A stretch of DNA of 64,000 bases, taken from positions 4,475,739 through 4,539,738 of the forward strand of contig NC_050735.1 in NCBI RefSeq assembly GCF_014529535.1, read 5' to 3'. Source of the stretch: Bradysia coprophila. Taxonomy: Eukaryota; Arthropoda; Insecta; Diptera; Sciaridae. A program made the position numbers and the translations under genes. This document shows positions 54,245 to 64,000 of this stretch, piece after piece (position 1 is the first letter of the stretch; each line of letters starts with the position of its first letter). A model generated the notes under the pieces. The model had not been told where the DNA came from. It did not search any database and was given only the letters and a program-made list of their open reading frames with translations.

Positions 54245-54454
54245 CTAAAATTGGACCAAATGAGTTAAAAGAATCTAGCCTTGCATCAGACAAAAAAAAA
54301 TCAAAACAACAACAGTTTTACAAAATTAAATTTTGTAATCGCTTTCGTACACCAAATTTATCATCAAAATATTATTTCCATTCGTTAAGACATAAAAAAA
54401 ATCAGTGACGAACGTAGTTTGTTTTCCATAAATGCTCCCAGCAGAGAACCATCC

Positions 54455-54462
54455 TATAAAAG
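54455..54462 (+). promoter_or_regulatory. TATA box of the secreted-protein gene
   Basis: TATAAAAG lies 65 bp before the start codon at 54520. A TCAGT initiator-like sequence is at 54497, somewhat far (44 bp) from the TATA box, so the real start may be nearer 54485. Confidence 0.5.
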
Positions 54463-54519
54463 GCCAATAAATGGGGCAACCGTTCGAATAATAATCTCAG
54501 TTTACTTTCAACGACAGTC

Positions 54520-54834
54520 ATGCATTCATCACGTATAGTAATCGTTGTGCTCTTAATATTATCTTGTGATTTGCTGGCACTTGGTGGTCAAAGCCAAACA
54601 GTTTTACTGTATAGTCAGAAGCGATTTCGTGGCCAACCGATAGCAGTGAATTTGTCGGACAGTTCCTGCTACAGACTCAGCATCAACGTTGCATCCATCA
54701 ATACAGCGGTGAACTGCGTTCGCCTATATGCTGGTCGGAATTGTGCCGGTACGAGTTTTGCGATTTATCGTCGTTGCAATATTGATCTGGGACGGTGCAA
54801 TGTTAAAAAGGTCGAATCGATGACTTTGTGTTGA
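54520..54834 (+). CDS. Small secreted beta/gamma-crystallin-like protein
   Basis: A single-exon frame of 104 residues with a hydrophobic signal peptide (about 1-23) and a mature part of about 80 residues with six cysteines (50, 66, 75, 86, 93, 104). Two repeats begin LYSQKRFRG and LYAGRNCAG, the Y-x4-F/C-x-G pattern that starts a beta/gamma-crystallin Greek key; the family also includes secreted inhibitors and epidermal proteins. The mature chain is basic. Function is unknown: an extracellular, salivary, epidermal or immune role would all fit. A TATA box upstream supports it as a real gene, and it lies in or beside the missing 5' part of the opposite-strand CO2 receptor. Confidence 0.7.
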   Translation: MHSSRIVIVVLLILSCDLLALGGQSQTVLLYSQKRFRGQPIAVNLSDSSCYRLSINVASINTAVNCVRLYAGRNCAGTSFAIYRRCNIDLGRCNVKKVESMTLC

Positions 54835-55221
54835 GTTAAGAGTGGAAAAGTATTAAGTCAATGTAAGACAATTATTTATTAAAAATGTGATCGATTTATG
54901 TACGATTAAATTATGATTTTAAGTTAACAACTTCGGAAACTTTATTTTCTTCTTATTTGTGCTATAACGACTAGGACTGGAGTTAGTGCAAAACGACCAA
55001 TTTTTTATAATTAAATTTTCCGTAAAACCTTTGTCAAACTTAGCAATTCATCTGATTAACAATTCTCTACTAAATTTTCCATCATCATGATAAGGTTAGA
55101 AACAAAATCGACGACAATACATCTTTATCAGACCTCGAATTTCGTTATTATGAAGCGGTACATGGAATTTTTTTTTAAACCAAATTTAATAAATAAAATT
55201 TCCGTAAATATGGTCTGTATG
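54835..55221. other. No gene seen; 3' flank of the secreted-protein gene
   Basis: AT-rich sequence up to the MITE target duplication at 55222. No clear polyadenylation signal is chosen. Confidence 0.45.
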
Positions 55222-55229
55222 ATCTGTAT

Positions 55230-55618
55230 CAGGGCTTATTTTTGGATTTTTTTTAAAAAATTTTGTTTTCAAAATTTCCAAAAAAAATGCCAAAAAAATC
55301 CAAAAACTTCGAACGTCCAAAAACCGAATTTTTCGATCATTTCGAACGGTTTTGTCAACCGCTGAGCTGAGCTGAGCCTTGTGTTTTAGCCGGATCTCAA
55401 TGATTTTGTTTGATTATTAACGCAATCATGCTCGACTTCATTTGAAAGCTGATAGTGTCAAGAATCAAACAAAATAATTGAGAGTCAGCTAAAACGCAAG
55501 GCTGAGTTCACGAGCTGCCCAAACCGTTCGAAATTTTGGAAAAATTCGGTTTTTAAACATTTGTAGTTTTTGGAATTTTTTTGGAAACTTTGAAGAAAAA
55601 TTTCAAAAATTGGCCCTG
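55230..55618. mobile_element. hAT-type MITE with 8-bp target duplication
   Basis: A 389-bp foldback starting CAGGGCTTATTTTTGG and ending with the inverse of CAGGGCCAATTTTTG. ATCTGTAT flanks both sides (55222-55229 and 55619-55626). Almost the entire element is one imperfect palindrome, with AACCGAATTTTTC/GAAAAATTCGGTT and CGAACGGTTTTG arms. CAGGG termini and 8-bp duplication are those of the hAT superfamily. The 92-codon frame at 55087-55365 overlaps it and is not a gene. Confidence 0.85.
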
Positions 55619-55626
55619 ATCTGTAT

Positions 55627-57307
55627 ATTGCAAATGGACCGGTATTATGATTGGGATACGTTTATGTACAGCTTTCAATAGGTACATATCATGCTTTCTA
55701 GAAAATAATGGTAACTACTTATGCGATAAATTTACCAGTAAATTTGTCACACAAAAGCTTACTCCAGCTAATCCAATAATCAGAAGGACTTAACGAAAGA
55801 TGTACCACAACCTATCCTAATCAAAATAATACCAACCTTTTACCACACACACACATACTCAACTCACATCCAATATCTTCTGATCAGAATTATCGAAATT
55901 TTATTGAGGTCGGAAATGGATTCCCCAGCCGTAGTTGCTTGGAAACGATGGGGATATCTGTCTGTCTGTTGCCAACAGCAACAGTTTCATTAGGAAAACC
56001 ATTCTAACAACTACAACTTCAGAGTCTCTATCATCGTCAATACTCACTCATCGAGAGTTACCCCTGACCCTATAAAGTTAGCTATAACTACTCCTGAAAA
56101 GTAATGAGCAGTCAAGAGTAGCAAATAAAATGAAAAATTGAATTCGTGAAGAAATCTACGTTATACCACTTATTTCATGTACCATCCACCGAAACTTATT
56201 ACCATGACATTATTGCAATCGGTCAACATTGTAGCTAAAATGTTTCGATTGAAATGATCATGGGGCTATTTATAATTACAACTAAGATTAATTATTGCCC
56301 CGTCGCTAAATCGAATAACAAAAACATCGAGATACGAGAAAAATATTGAATTTAACCTTTAACTTCTATTATGCCTAAATGACAGTTACATGATCCGAAA
56401 TGGTCATAGAGAAAATTAAGCCATTTCAATTGCTACAGATTTGAGTTACATATTTTTCCTGTTCTCCTATCCGTGTGGTAAGCATATTTCGTGAATGTGC
56501 ACAGCTTGGTGGTATTTGTAAAATACAATAGGTATATATTCTTCTTCTATTGTAAGGGTAAGGGCTAGTGTTGTTGATTTTGATTTGTTATGTGCTGAGA
56601 AGCCAAAGTAATAGTGACTTCATTCTCGTCTAAGTGTTTAAGTCTACTCTAGTGATTAATTTAATTGAAGTACTCATCTTCGATGAATATTAAACACTGA
56701 ATTGAAGAAGACGAGATAAAATTTAGCAATTAACGAAGGAGCAACATTGCAGAGTTGAAGAGTCTGTTATCAGTTATTAACAGTTATTATACATTGTACG
56801 TTCAATTAGTTGGTTCATTAGTAATTCGATTCAGTTTTAAAACTGTTGATAAGTTCAAGAATTTTTTGTTGTTTCTTTGTTGCATTTGCGAAAGACTTCG
56901 AACAGGGAACCTGGCTTACAATGTGTATACAATTTTCTTAAAAAAAATTTTGTTTGAATGGTTGAACTTTACACCTAAACGTCTAGTATCTCACTTCATC
57001 AACATCAAGTCATTTCGCTACGAATTTTATTAAATGATGAGTTCATAAGGAAGTACGGCCATTAGCAGCAATATAAAAGGCATGTATTGATTGACTTACA
57101 TGCCAATTTCTACATTATTTATAAATAATTATTACTGGTATAGACTATAATAGGTCAGTTAGTGGACATTTGTTCAATATTAAATTCGGTAGTAAATGTT
57201 GAATGCAGGACTCCAACATCTTCTAAATCTTCCTATTTTCAGTCACTGTTTCAAGCTTCCTATAATTTGAAAGTATTTAAGAATACAGTTACTGTCACCG
57301 AAAGAAT
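55627..57307. other. No gene seen (1.7 kb)
   Basis: AT-rich sequence with short unsupported open frames only. Confidence 0.5.
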
Positions 57308-57462
57308 CATAAAACTTACTGACATATTTCTGGCCAAGACATTCTTTAAATCGATTTTTTACCATGAAGCCATGATGGCTCATTTTTGGTCAAATGGAGA
57401 AAAATGTAGACCACAACCAGATCTACGATGTCTTGGCCAGAAACATGTCAGTAAGTTTTATG
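57308..57462. repeat. Hairpin element (about 155 bp)
   Basis: CATAAAACTTACTGACATAT then TTCTGGCCAAGACAT is repeated in inverse at 57424-57462 with one or two differences. The open frame at 57162-57467 owes its length to this repeat and is not supported as a gene. Confidence 0.65.
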
Positions 57463-58345
57463 TCTAAGTTTGCTTCAGTTGTTTTACCAACCGGTTCACT
57501 CACTCATACAAGAAGACTGCTAATGGCGCGTGTACGCCTTTATTAAGGTTACACATGGTATGTCATATTACTAAGATTCTAATTTCAATAGAAAATTTCC
57601 GTTCATGCACAACCCAAACAATACATCATGAACCTTTTTAGAATGACGGTATCCACTGTTATCGACAAACCAATAATAATAAACGATAAGCTCCAGCTAA
57701 CGTCATCTTCCATTGCAAAATACGTGTTAAAACGAATGAAGGACAAGATTTCATTTCAGTCTGTCTAATGCACTTAACTCAAATAAAAGAACAGAGTCGA
57801 TAACTGTTCTAAATCCAAATTAGAAGCTTGGAAGTATTACTTAAAATGCGAAGGATAGATTGAGCTTTACAGTGAGATTTAAGAGTTCGAATACTTAAAT
57901 TTCCATCGAGAGATCGAGCCTCTTTCGACTGGTCCATGCTTATGAATACGTGCTTGATAACACGATCAGTTTTTTTCCTCCATGCAGACACGTTTTTGAC
58001 AAAAACAAAAAAAGACTCGGACGATAATTTATTATTCAATTGGTGTATGTGCCGTCGATTCCGTTTTATTTTAAGAATTGGTGATTAAATTTTGTAATCT
58101 AAGTATTTTTCCACTTTTTTTATTTTGTTTACACTACATACGAATTATTTTTACATTGTGGATGCTTGTTTATGAAAGTTTGTTGCTGCCCCAAAAAAGT
58201 AGAAAATATTTTCATCAACAAAATATTGTTGTTCGTTGAGGTCGTGAAAGTTGCGAAAAAAATATTTGAAGAAAGACGTCGGACGGATAAAATTGTCGCT
58301 TTTGAGCTAAACAGACTTAATACAAACACACTCCCGTAGAATTTG
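57463..58345. other. No gene seen
   Basis: AT-rich sequence without recognised coding content. Around 57467-57560 there is a faint resemblance to the CAGCTG element family (GCTTCAGTTGTTTTACC). Confidence 0.45.
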
Positions 58346-58402
58346 AAAATTTTAGATTTTTTGAAAATTTTAGATTTTTTGAAAATTTTAGATTTTTTGA
58401 AA
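58346..58402. repeat. 18-bp tandem repeat, about 3 units
   Basis: The unit TTTTGAAAATTTTAGATT is repeated three times with no change, then degrades. It produces the repeated KIFKKS peptide in the minus frame, which has no other sign of being coding. Confidence 0.8.
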
Positions 58403-58487
58403 ACTTTGATAAAATCAGTGCTCACCCTCATACTGTCGAATGAGGGCCTACAGCAAACACATGTCATGTATAGAAGAATTGTTCCCT

Positions 58488-58890
58488 GGAGTGCTATTAC
58501 GGTGTGAGTTTTCTATATTCTAAACTCTTCTATGTTTTTCTATTTCTATTTTATTCTATTTTTCTATTCTGACGTCGCTTCGCTATGTAAAATAAGATGT
58601 CGTTACAATAACCCCTGTGTCGGTATATTGTTACCAGAAAAATAATTCTGGGACTCTAGTATAGTAATCAGTATTCAATTGGCTACACAAATAGGCCTAT
58701 TGAAATACTAATTACTGTTAAGGATTCCTGAGACACGTTAGGATTACATTTTACTAAAATCCTTCGAAAAAAATGTAATTATTTTTCTGTTCACATTACA
58801 TCGACATTACAACGACATATTGCTTGAAATGGTAGAATAGGAAAAGAGAAGAGTTTAGAATATAGAAAACGCAAGCCGTAATACCGCTCC
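58488..58890. mobile_element. Inverted-repeat element (about 403 bp)
   Basis: The ends match inversely: GGAGTGCTATTACGG then TTTTCTATATTCTAAACTC on the left, against GGAGCGGTATTACGG then TTTTCTATATTCTAAACTC read inward from the right. Arms are about 45 bp with roughly five differences. No coding capacity and no certain target duplication. Confidence 0.6.
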
Positions 58891-59304
58891 TGGTTCATAA
58901 TAAACAACTCGTGTATACTTCATTTTTGGACGTTATAATGCAAGGGAAAACTTGCATGTTTTGCGATTTTCATTGAAAAATAGACTCGACCAACTGGGAA
59001 GCCCCAGTACAGTGTGCGCTGTTTGTATTAGGTCTGTTAACTGTTTACTAATTTCTTTCAAATAATGCGAGGTCGGGCTATAATAAACATGATCAGGTAC
59101 TCCTTATCAAAAGAAAGAATTATCACCAGAGATTCCACGCACCTTTTAACCGACCTAATTTTTAGTACATTCAAATCAACAAGATAAGACCACCGACAAA
59201 GATAAGGGGAGTCTGTACATTTCCTAGATAAATTGATTAAATGTGATGAATTGTTAATAAGTCGTAACTGAAACTTACGAGTGATTGGTTGTACAGTACA
59301 TACA
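58891..59304. other. 5' flank of the M64 peptidase gene
   Basis: No TATA box or repeat is recognised. The minus-strand open frame here is unsupported. Confidence 0.4.
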
Positions 59305-61255
59305 ATGAAAAAATACATTTTAATACTTTTCCTGCAAGTGGCGCTGGCGTGAGTGTAAACCATTTATAGCAATGTTTATAGACAAATGTTTAATTTTTCA
59401 TCGAACAAACCCTTTCTTATCAAATCAGCGCGAACGAAGCATATTACACCAAAATTCATATTTCTCCAGCAAAGAAATGTTTGATTCTCGAAGAGCCTAA
59501 TCGACGAACGTTTAAAGGTCTTCATTCATCTGACAGCAACGGACTGCAAGTTCTTAGAAAACCAGCGGTATCGGTACCGTCTGACGTGTCTGAAAACAGC
59601 CAAGATGAATCCGAAATAATTGAAATTTTCGCAAGGGAGTTGATCCTTTTGGAAACGTACGTCGATACGATTTGCAGAATAAAAGAATCTGTTCGTTCGC
59701 TTTCACGACACGGCCAAATCATGGACGAACTAGAAATTTTAAAGATTGTCGATGGAGGTGATCCGGCTAATCGAATCGACGTCGTTTTTATGGGAGATGG
59801 GTATACACTGGATGAACGCGATCAATTTTTTGACGACATTCGTCGACTGACAATTGATATGTTCAACGGAGATACTTTTCGGTCGTATCTTCCTCTGTTC
59901 AATATTTGGGCTGTGTATGTTGAAAGTAATTCAAGTGGAATTGGTTATAATGGTGCAAACGATACACCATTTCGACTTTATAGAGAAGCTGGACAATTAA
60001 GAGCAATTTACACAGCTAATGCTCAGTATGCCCGACAGGTTTGCCAATCTATGGGACCTGGCGGGTGTGATTATCCATCCCTAATTGGAAACGATGATTA
60101 CTACGGTGGACTCGGTGGTGAATTTGTTATATCAACGAAATCAGACCGTACCGGAACAGTTGTGTTGAGACACGAAATGGGACATTCATTCATAAATGTT
60201 GGTGATGAATATGATAACGGGCCAACGTATTATGGAGTAAATTCGGCTCCCAGTCTTAATGCAGTCGATACTACATGGGGGCATTGGTTGAATAGCGAGA
60301 GTCTAAGGGTGGAACGAGTAACTTACAGGCTACTGGAATATCCATGGGCAGATCTCAGTGACGGCGAGCAATCGTTCACATTTGTTTCTGATGGACAATA
60401 TTCTAGATGGTACCTTCTGTTGTCTGTCAGTGCTGCAGGTGAAGAAGACTCTCTAGAATTTCTGCTAGATGGCGAAGCATTACCTTGGGCATCGAGAGGA
60501 TCAGATGATAGAGAGTTCTACGATTGGTATGGTAGCGAAGGCTTTCCCGCAGGTATAACTTACGCCTATCTCTTCATTACCTCATTATTTTGTAAGCGCA
60601 TCCAATGCAGGAAACCACTCATTCTCCGTTCGTTCGAAAACGGCATCAACAAATCCCGATATACCACGAATGATCTGTTCCGTTCAACTTCATGAATTCG
60701 GAAACGAAGATGAATTCACAATGGACAATGACCACATATCTGCTTATCCCATTTGGGATGAAAGAAGACGTGTGACCTACCGGCCGACTAATGCTGGATG
60801 TTTAATGCGGAACATGACAACCAACCAATTTTGTTCTGTGTGTAAAGAGGGGATGTGGCATCAATTTTTACGTAGAATCTCGCTCATAGGTAAATTCGAT
60901 TCAAAGAAAAAACTTAAAAGATTTCAACGCCATTCATTCGTATGCAGATGATGTAGAAGTGAGTAAAGTTCCCATTGGTGATACCAAACGAGTAGATCTG
61001 CACACACTGAAATTGGGTCAATTGAGGGAAAGTGGAAATGAGGTTGCAGACGAACGTCTTGAAGTACGTTGGTCACATAATGGCCAAGAACAACCACAAC
61101 TCAATAATCAGTTTGAAATTGATGCTAAAGTTGGTACGTGGTCCGTGAATGTACAACTAATATCTAATGAAGTCAGGAATGATCCAAATGCTCTGCTTCA
61201 AGATACGTCGCACTTTACAGTTACATTACCCGCAAATTCTACGATTCCTCAGTAG
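59305..61255 (+). CDS. Secreted M64-family (IgA-peptidase-like) metallopeptidase
   Basis: Four exons (59305-59348, 59429-60552, 60611-60889, 60948-61255) give 1755 nt and 584 residues. Exon 1 is almost purely a signal peptide (MKKYILILFLQVALA). The zinc site HEMGHSFINVGDEYD at about residues 263-277 matches the HExGHxxxxxxDEY pattern of peptidase family M64, first described for a bacterial immunoglobulin A peptidase and widespread in secreted proteins of bacteria and some animals. The upstream block IDVVFMGDGYT..E and the PLFNIWAVYVES segment are also typical of M64 cores. Downstream, AGCLMRNMTTNQFC-type text precedes CSVCKEGMW, and the C-terminal part looks like a beta-sandwich. The catalytic residues are intact. 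Substrate is unknown; secretion suggests digestive or extracellular work. AATAAA lies at 61284-61289. Confidence 0.85.
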
Positions 61256-61349
61256 AACAGTTGCTCAGATGTGTGAAGCCAACAATAAAGATTTTTTTTA
61301 TATTTTCGTTTAATGATTCCTTAAAACTATACACAAACAGCTGATCTTA

Positions 61350-61530
61350 CCTGATTTAGAATTTTCTTATTCACCACATTTCCTTGCTTAGTCAAACCAC
61401 CATTCGGATTGTTCGACGATGTGTTAAAACTTAAATTTATTTTATTATCTAAAAACACAGAACGACGATGCCGTTTTAACAATTTATCGTCCGGCTTAAG
61501 AAAACCATCCATATCGGATGCAATGAATTT
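61350..61530 (-). CDS. Orphan small exon or partial gene, unrecognised
   Basis: An open frame on the minus strand with an ATG near 61515 (MDGFLKPDD), a dibasic KRHRR site, then SVFLDNKINLSFNTSSNNPN and GGLTKQGNVV, ending NQ just before GTAAGATC, a good splice donor at about 61350. Upstream on the same strand, TTTATAAAAGG (about 61621-61631) would serve as a TATA box. The RHRR cleavage site and the following glycine/asparagine-rich text recall precursors of secreted peptides such as attacins, but there is no signal peptide and no downstream exon is found, so no function is given. It could be a pseudogene fragment. Confidence 0.3.
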
Positions 61531-61545
61531 CTCTTTGTAGCCCAA

Positions 61546-62040
61546 GCACTTTTAGTGGTTTAACGTTAGCACACACAAGACGTATTAATTGGAATTGAAA
61601 AGAATGTCCTCACAGCCTGTGCCTTTTATAAAGTCACAATCGGCGTAATGACTTAATCAATAAACGGGTGGTGAAGAAAATTAAAAATTGATTGAATTGT
61701 ACATTGCATGTCTTGGTCCTCGGTGCGATACCTGGTGAAATTCGAATATTTTTAGTTTTATTTTGAAAGTTTAATGAATATTTAATGTGTGGCATTGAAT
61801 TTAATTCGTAAAGTAGGGAATGTGTTTCGTCTACAACCTACATTTCATAGAATTTTCTACTTTCATTCCTCGAGATACAGATATTTTGTGCATTCAGTGG
61901 TGTTGGATACATCGATTAATATTAGGAACTTTTCGAAGACGTATACTCTAAGTTTCAATTTTCGTCTTCAACTTTTTAAGTTTAGTCTATACTCAACAAC
62001 AACCAACTTTTAAAAGAAGCTCTTGCTTAAATCGCACCTA
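61546..62040. other. No gene seen; possible minus-strand promoter
   Basis: Holds the TATA-like sequence at about 61621-61631 for the minus strand. Otherwise AT-rich and unassigned. Confidence 0.35.
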
Positions 62041-62352
62041 GTTATAACCGAGGTAAATATAGTGAGGAGGTAATGCCATATACAACCGAATCAGACAGAT
62101 GTGCAGTGGCACGAAAGTTTGCTATAAACGCCATCTCTCCCTGTCTTTAAAATAACAAAAATGTTTAGAAACCTGGGCCATCTGTATCACAAAACAGGCA
62201 CAACATTTTGTGAAACACAAGTAAATCTTAGTCAACCATTTAAAAAAAAGATGTCAGTAGCAACGAACTATTGTGCTAGGCCGCGGGTCTGAATCGCATT
62301 ACCTTCGTCTGAATGGCATTACCTCCGCCTATCCATTTACCTTGGTTATAAC
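62041..62352. mobile_element. MITE family with GTTATAAC ends, intact copy
   Basis: GTTATAACCGAGGTAAATAT then GAGGAGGTAATGCC at the left is inverted at the right as GGCATTACCTCCGCC then ACCTTGGTTATAAC, making a 312-bp element with about 38-bp arms. The stretch TTTAAAAAAAAGATGTCAG inside it (about 62240) is the uninterrupted version of the site that holds the 1.07-kb element in the second copy. Confidence 0.75.
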
Positions 62353-62708
62353 ATTTCCAAATGTATGGAAGTAAGAAGAAGTAAGACGAATTATTAACAA
62401 CATACTTATGTTGTCTCTTCTTATCGGGAAAATAATCGAAAGAATTTTAGTTTTCTTGAAATTTTTTCGTGAGCTACAAGTAAAAAGCACCAACAATCAG
62501 GGCCGGCTTACCTCATCACATAGAGATAGACTACCTAGAGGAATTATGACCCGAAATTCATTGAAAAATTATATCACACACACCACTAACACGAAAATTT
62601 CAACTTTGCTTTGCTTTTGACGTTAGGAGGTCCCTTTTCTTTTGACATTAAGAGTCCCTTTTTACTGTCTGTTCACGGAGTTGTCACACACACATACATT
62701 TAAATATA
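62353..62708. other. No gene seen
   Basis: Spacer between the two copies of the GTTATAAC-type element. Short open frames here have no support. Confidence 0.45.
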
Positions 62709-62910
62709 TGATTTTTCCAAGGTAAATATACTGAGGAGGTAATGCCATATAAAACCGAATCAGATGTGCGGTGGCACGAAAGCTCGATACACCCGCCATC
62801 TCTTCCCTTCGTTAAAAACAAAAAAAAGGAATAGAAACTCGAGCCATCTGTTGTGAGGTAGCAAAAATATTTTGTGAAACACAAGTAAATCATAGTCAAC
62901 CATTTAAAAA
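62709..62910. mobile_element. MITE family with GTTATAAC ends, interrupted copy
   Basis: Direct second copy of 62041-62240: it shares AAGGTAAATATACTGAGGAGG, GTAATGCCATATA, CGGTGGCACGAAAG, GCCATCTGTTGTG-type text and GTGAAACACAAGTAAATC. It breaks at CATTTAAAAA where the 1.07-kb element starts and resumes at 63984 with AAAAAAGATGTCAGTGG, running off the window. Confidence 0.75.
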
Positions 62911-63983
62911 CATAGCTAACGCCGACCCGTACGAAACACCTATTCGTATCAAAAGCCTTTAATGTGAGACTCTTCATTTCTCTTACTTCATTTTCTTCTC
63001 TATTCTTCCTTTTAAATCACTTACATTATCCACTCTTTGCCTTGTTATCATATACAATTAAATTGCCGGAGGCAATATAGACAGCCCCGTAAGAAGTCAA
63101 ATTTCATAAATTCCTATTTAAACAGCTATATACCGCTATATTTACCTATATTTCACTGTTAATAAACATTTCACAGATAAATATATGCTATTATATAGCT
63201 CTATATGCCTGTATATAGCTCAATATAGCTGTATATAGGTATATATAGATGTCCGTATATGGAATCCCTGAAACCCCACACACATAACAAATTATTTCCA
63301 TGTTAACAGAAACTCTCTAAGTATCATTTTTCCCAAGATATTTCTATTTTACTAAAATCCAATATGGCCGCCGGCAGCCATTTTGTTAGGAGACCGGAAA
63401 TAGTACTGACGCTTTACATTCGTTAATACCTTTCAAACAAAAAAAAAATCATGAAATTCGGTCAAAATTTACTCGAGATATTGTCAAAATACACCACGTT
63501 CACTGTACTTCCGAGTAGCCAGATAAGAGCTCACTCCAAGAGACCTAGCTCACGCTCCGGAGAACATAATTTCATAAAAAAAATTTTCCTTGATTGGTAC
63601 GGTCAATACCTATCTAATAAAGCTAAAACAGACGAAATATGTTCAAATGTGGCCGACCTACAAGCAAAAACTGCTTGCCGCCCTGTGCCTGTTCCACACC
63701 AAGGGGTCTAACTCACGAGTCGGTCATCCGATTTCCATAAACTTTTTTTTTTGTCGATCGGTATTGTAAATACCTTTTATTTGACGTATCACTTACAAGT
63801 TTAACGTTTAAATGTCCGGAGATATCTTCGAAAAACCGTAAAGCACTTATTGGGCCACAGCTCGGGAGGGGTCGATCCAAAATCACTCAACCACAATAGG
63901 TTTCCCCTTACTCAGGGAGTCCAATTCGACGTGTTACAAACGTATGCGTAAACCTATAAGACCCCAGTACTTCGTACGGGTCT
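62911..63983. mobile_element. 1.07-kb non-autonomous DNA element, copy 2
   Basis: Inverse copy of 52411-53637. It starts CATAGCTAACGCCGACCCGT and ends TTCGTACGGGTCT. It lacks the microsatellite block (about 230 bp) but keeps the TATATAG-rich stretch and the conserved open frame (63451-63711). Insertion is in an A run of the host MITE; comparison with the empty site at 62240 suggests duplication of about three A residues. Confidence 0.8.
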
Positions 63984-64000
63984 AAAAAAGATGTCAGTGG

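Noticed and set aside
55087-55365. 92-codon plus-strand frame
   Set aside because: Runs into the hAT-type MITE at 55230; AT-rich composition explains the open frame.
57162-57467. 101-codon plus-strand frame
   Set aside because: Its second half is a near-perfect inverted repeat; no other coding evidence.
58129-58467. Minus-strand frame with KIFKKS repeats
   Set aside because: Produced by the 18-bp tandem repeat at 58346-58402; no other support.

Overview
The window is AT-rich eukaryotic DNA with spliced protein genes, mostly short introns (about 50-150 bp) and many short inverted-repeat elements. The gene set (a Gr21a/Gr63a-type CO2 receptor, a TipE/Teh sodium-channel accessory subunit, a highly diverged alpha-kleisin, belle/DDX3, psidin/NAA25) points to an insect, most likely a fly and probably a nematoceran. 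The exact species cannot be read from the sequence.

Layout. About 1-3.5 kb is repeats. 3.5-8.9 kb (minus) holds a diverged REC8/RAD21-type kleisin whose large third-from-5' intron carries a transposon-like element. About 10.2-10.8 kb (minus) is a retroelement fragment with a restriction-like endonuclease signature. 11.4-15.2 kb (plus) is a complete 11-exon NAA25/psidin gene. 15.2-32.9 kb has no gene I can support: it holds inverted-repeat elements, a tRNA-like sequence and a LINE tail. 32.96-33.72 kb (minus) is a TipE-family membrane protein. 38.4-45.3 kb (minus) is belle/DDX3, with a 3.6 kb first intron full of degenerate palindromic modules. 47.2-49.1 kb (plus) is the CXXC finger protein CFP1, arranged head-to-head with belle. 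49.9-54.2 kb (minus) is a CO2 receptor whose introns have absorbed two large inverted-repeat elements. 54.5 kb (plus) is a small secreted beta/gamma-crystallin-like protein. 59.3-61.3 kb (plus) is a secreted M64-family metallopeptidase. 61.4-64.0 kb is a nested transposon stack that runs off the end.

The genes do not form one pathway: they are ordinary neighbours in an insect chromosome arm (meiotic/cohesion, N-terminal acetylation, RNA helicase, chromatin, chemosensation, secreted proteins). I found no operon, CRISPR array or prokaryotic defence system. The most distinctive content is the set of non-autonomous DNA elements, several with readable terminal inverted repeats and target-site duplications, one with its empty site preserved nearby. 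Second is a CXXC finger in CFP1 that keeps its eight cysteines but has lost the KFGG loop. Splice junctions were assigned by reading GT/AG sites, phase and family similarity by eye; all names rest on remembered family signatures, not on a search.
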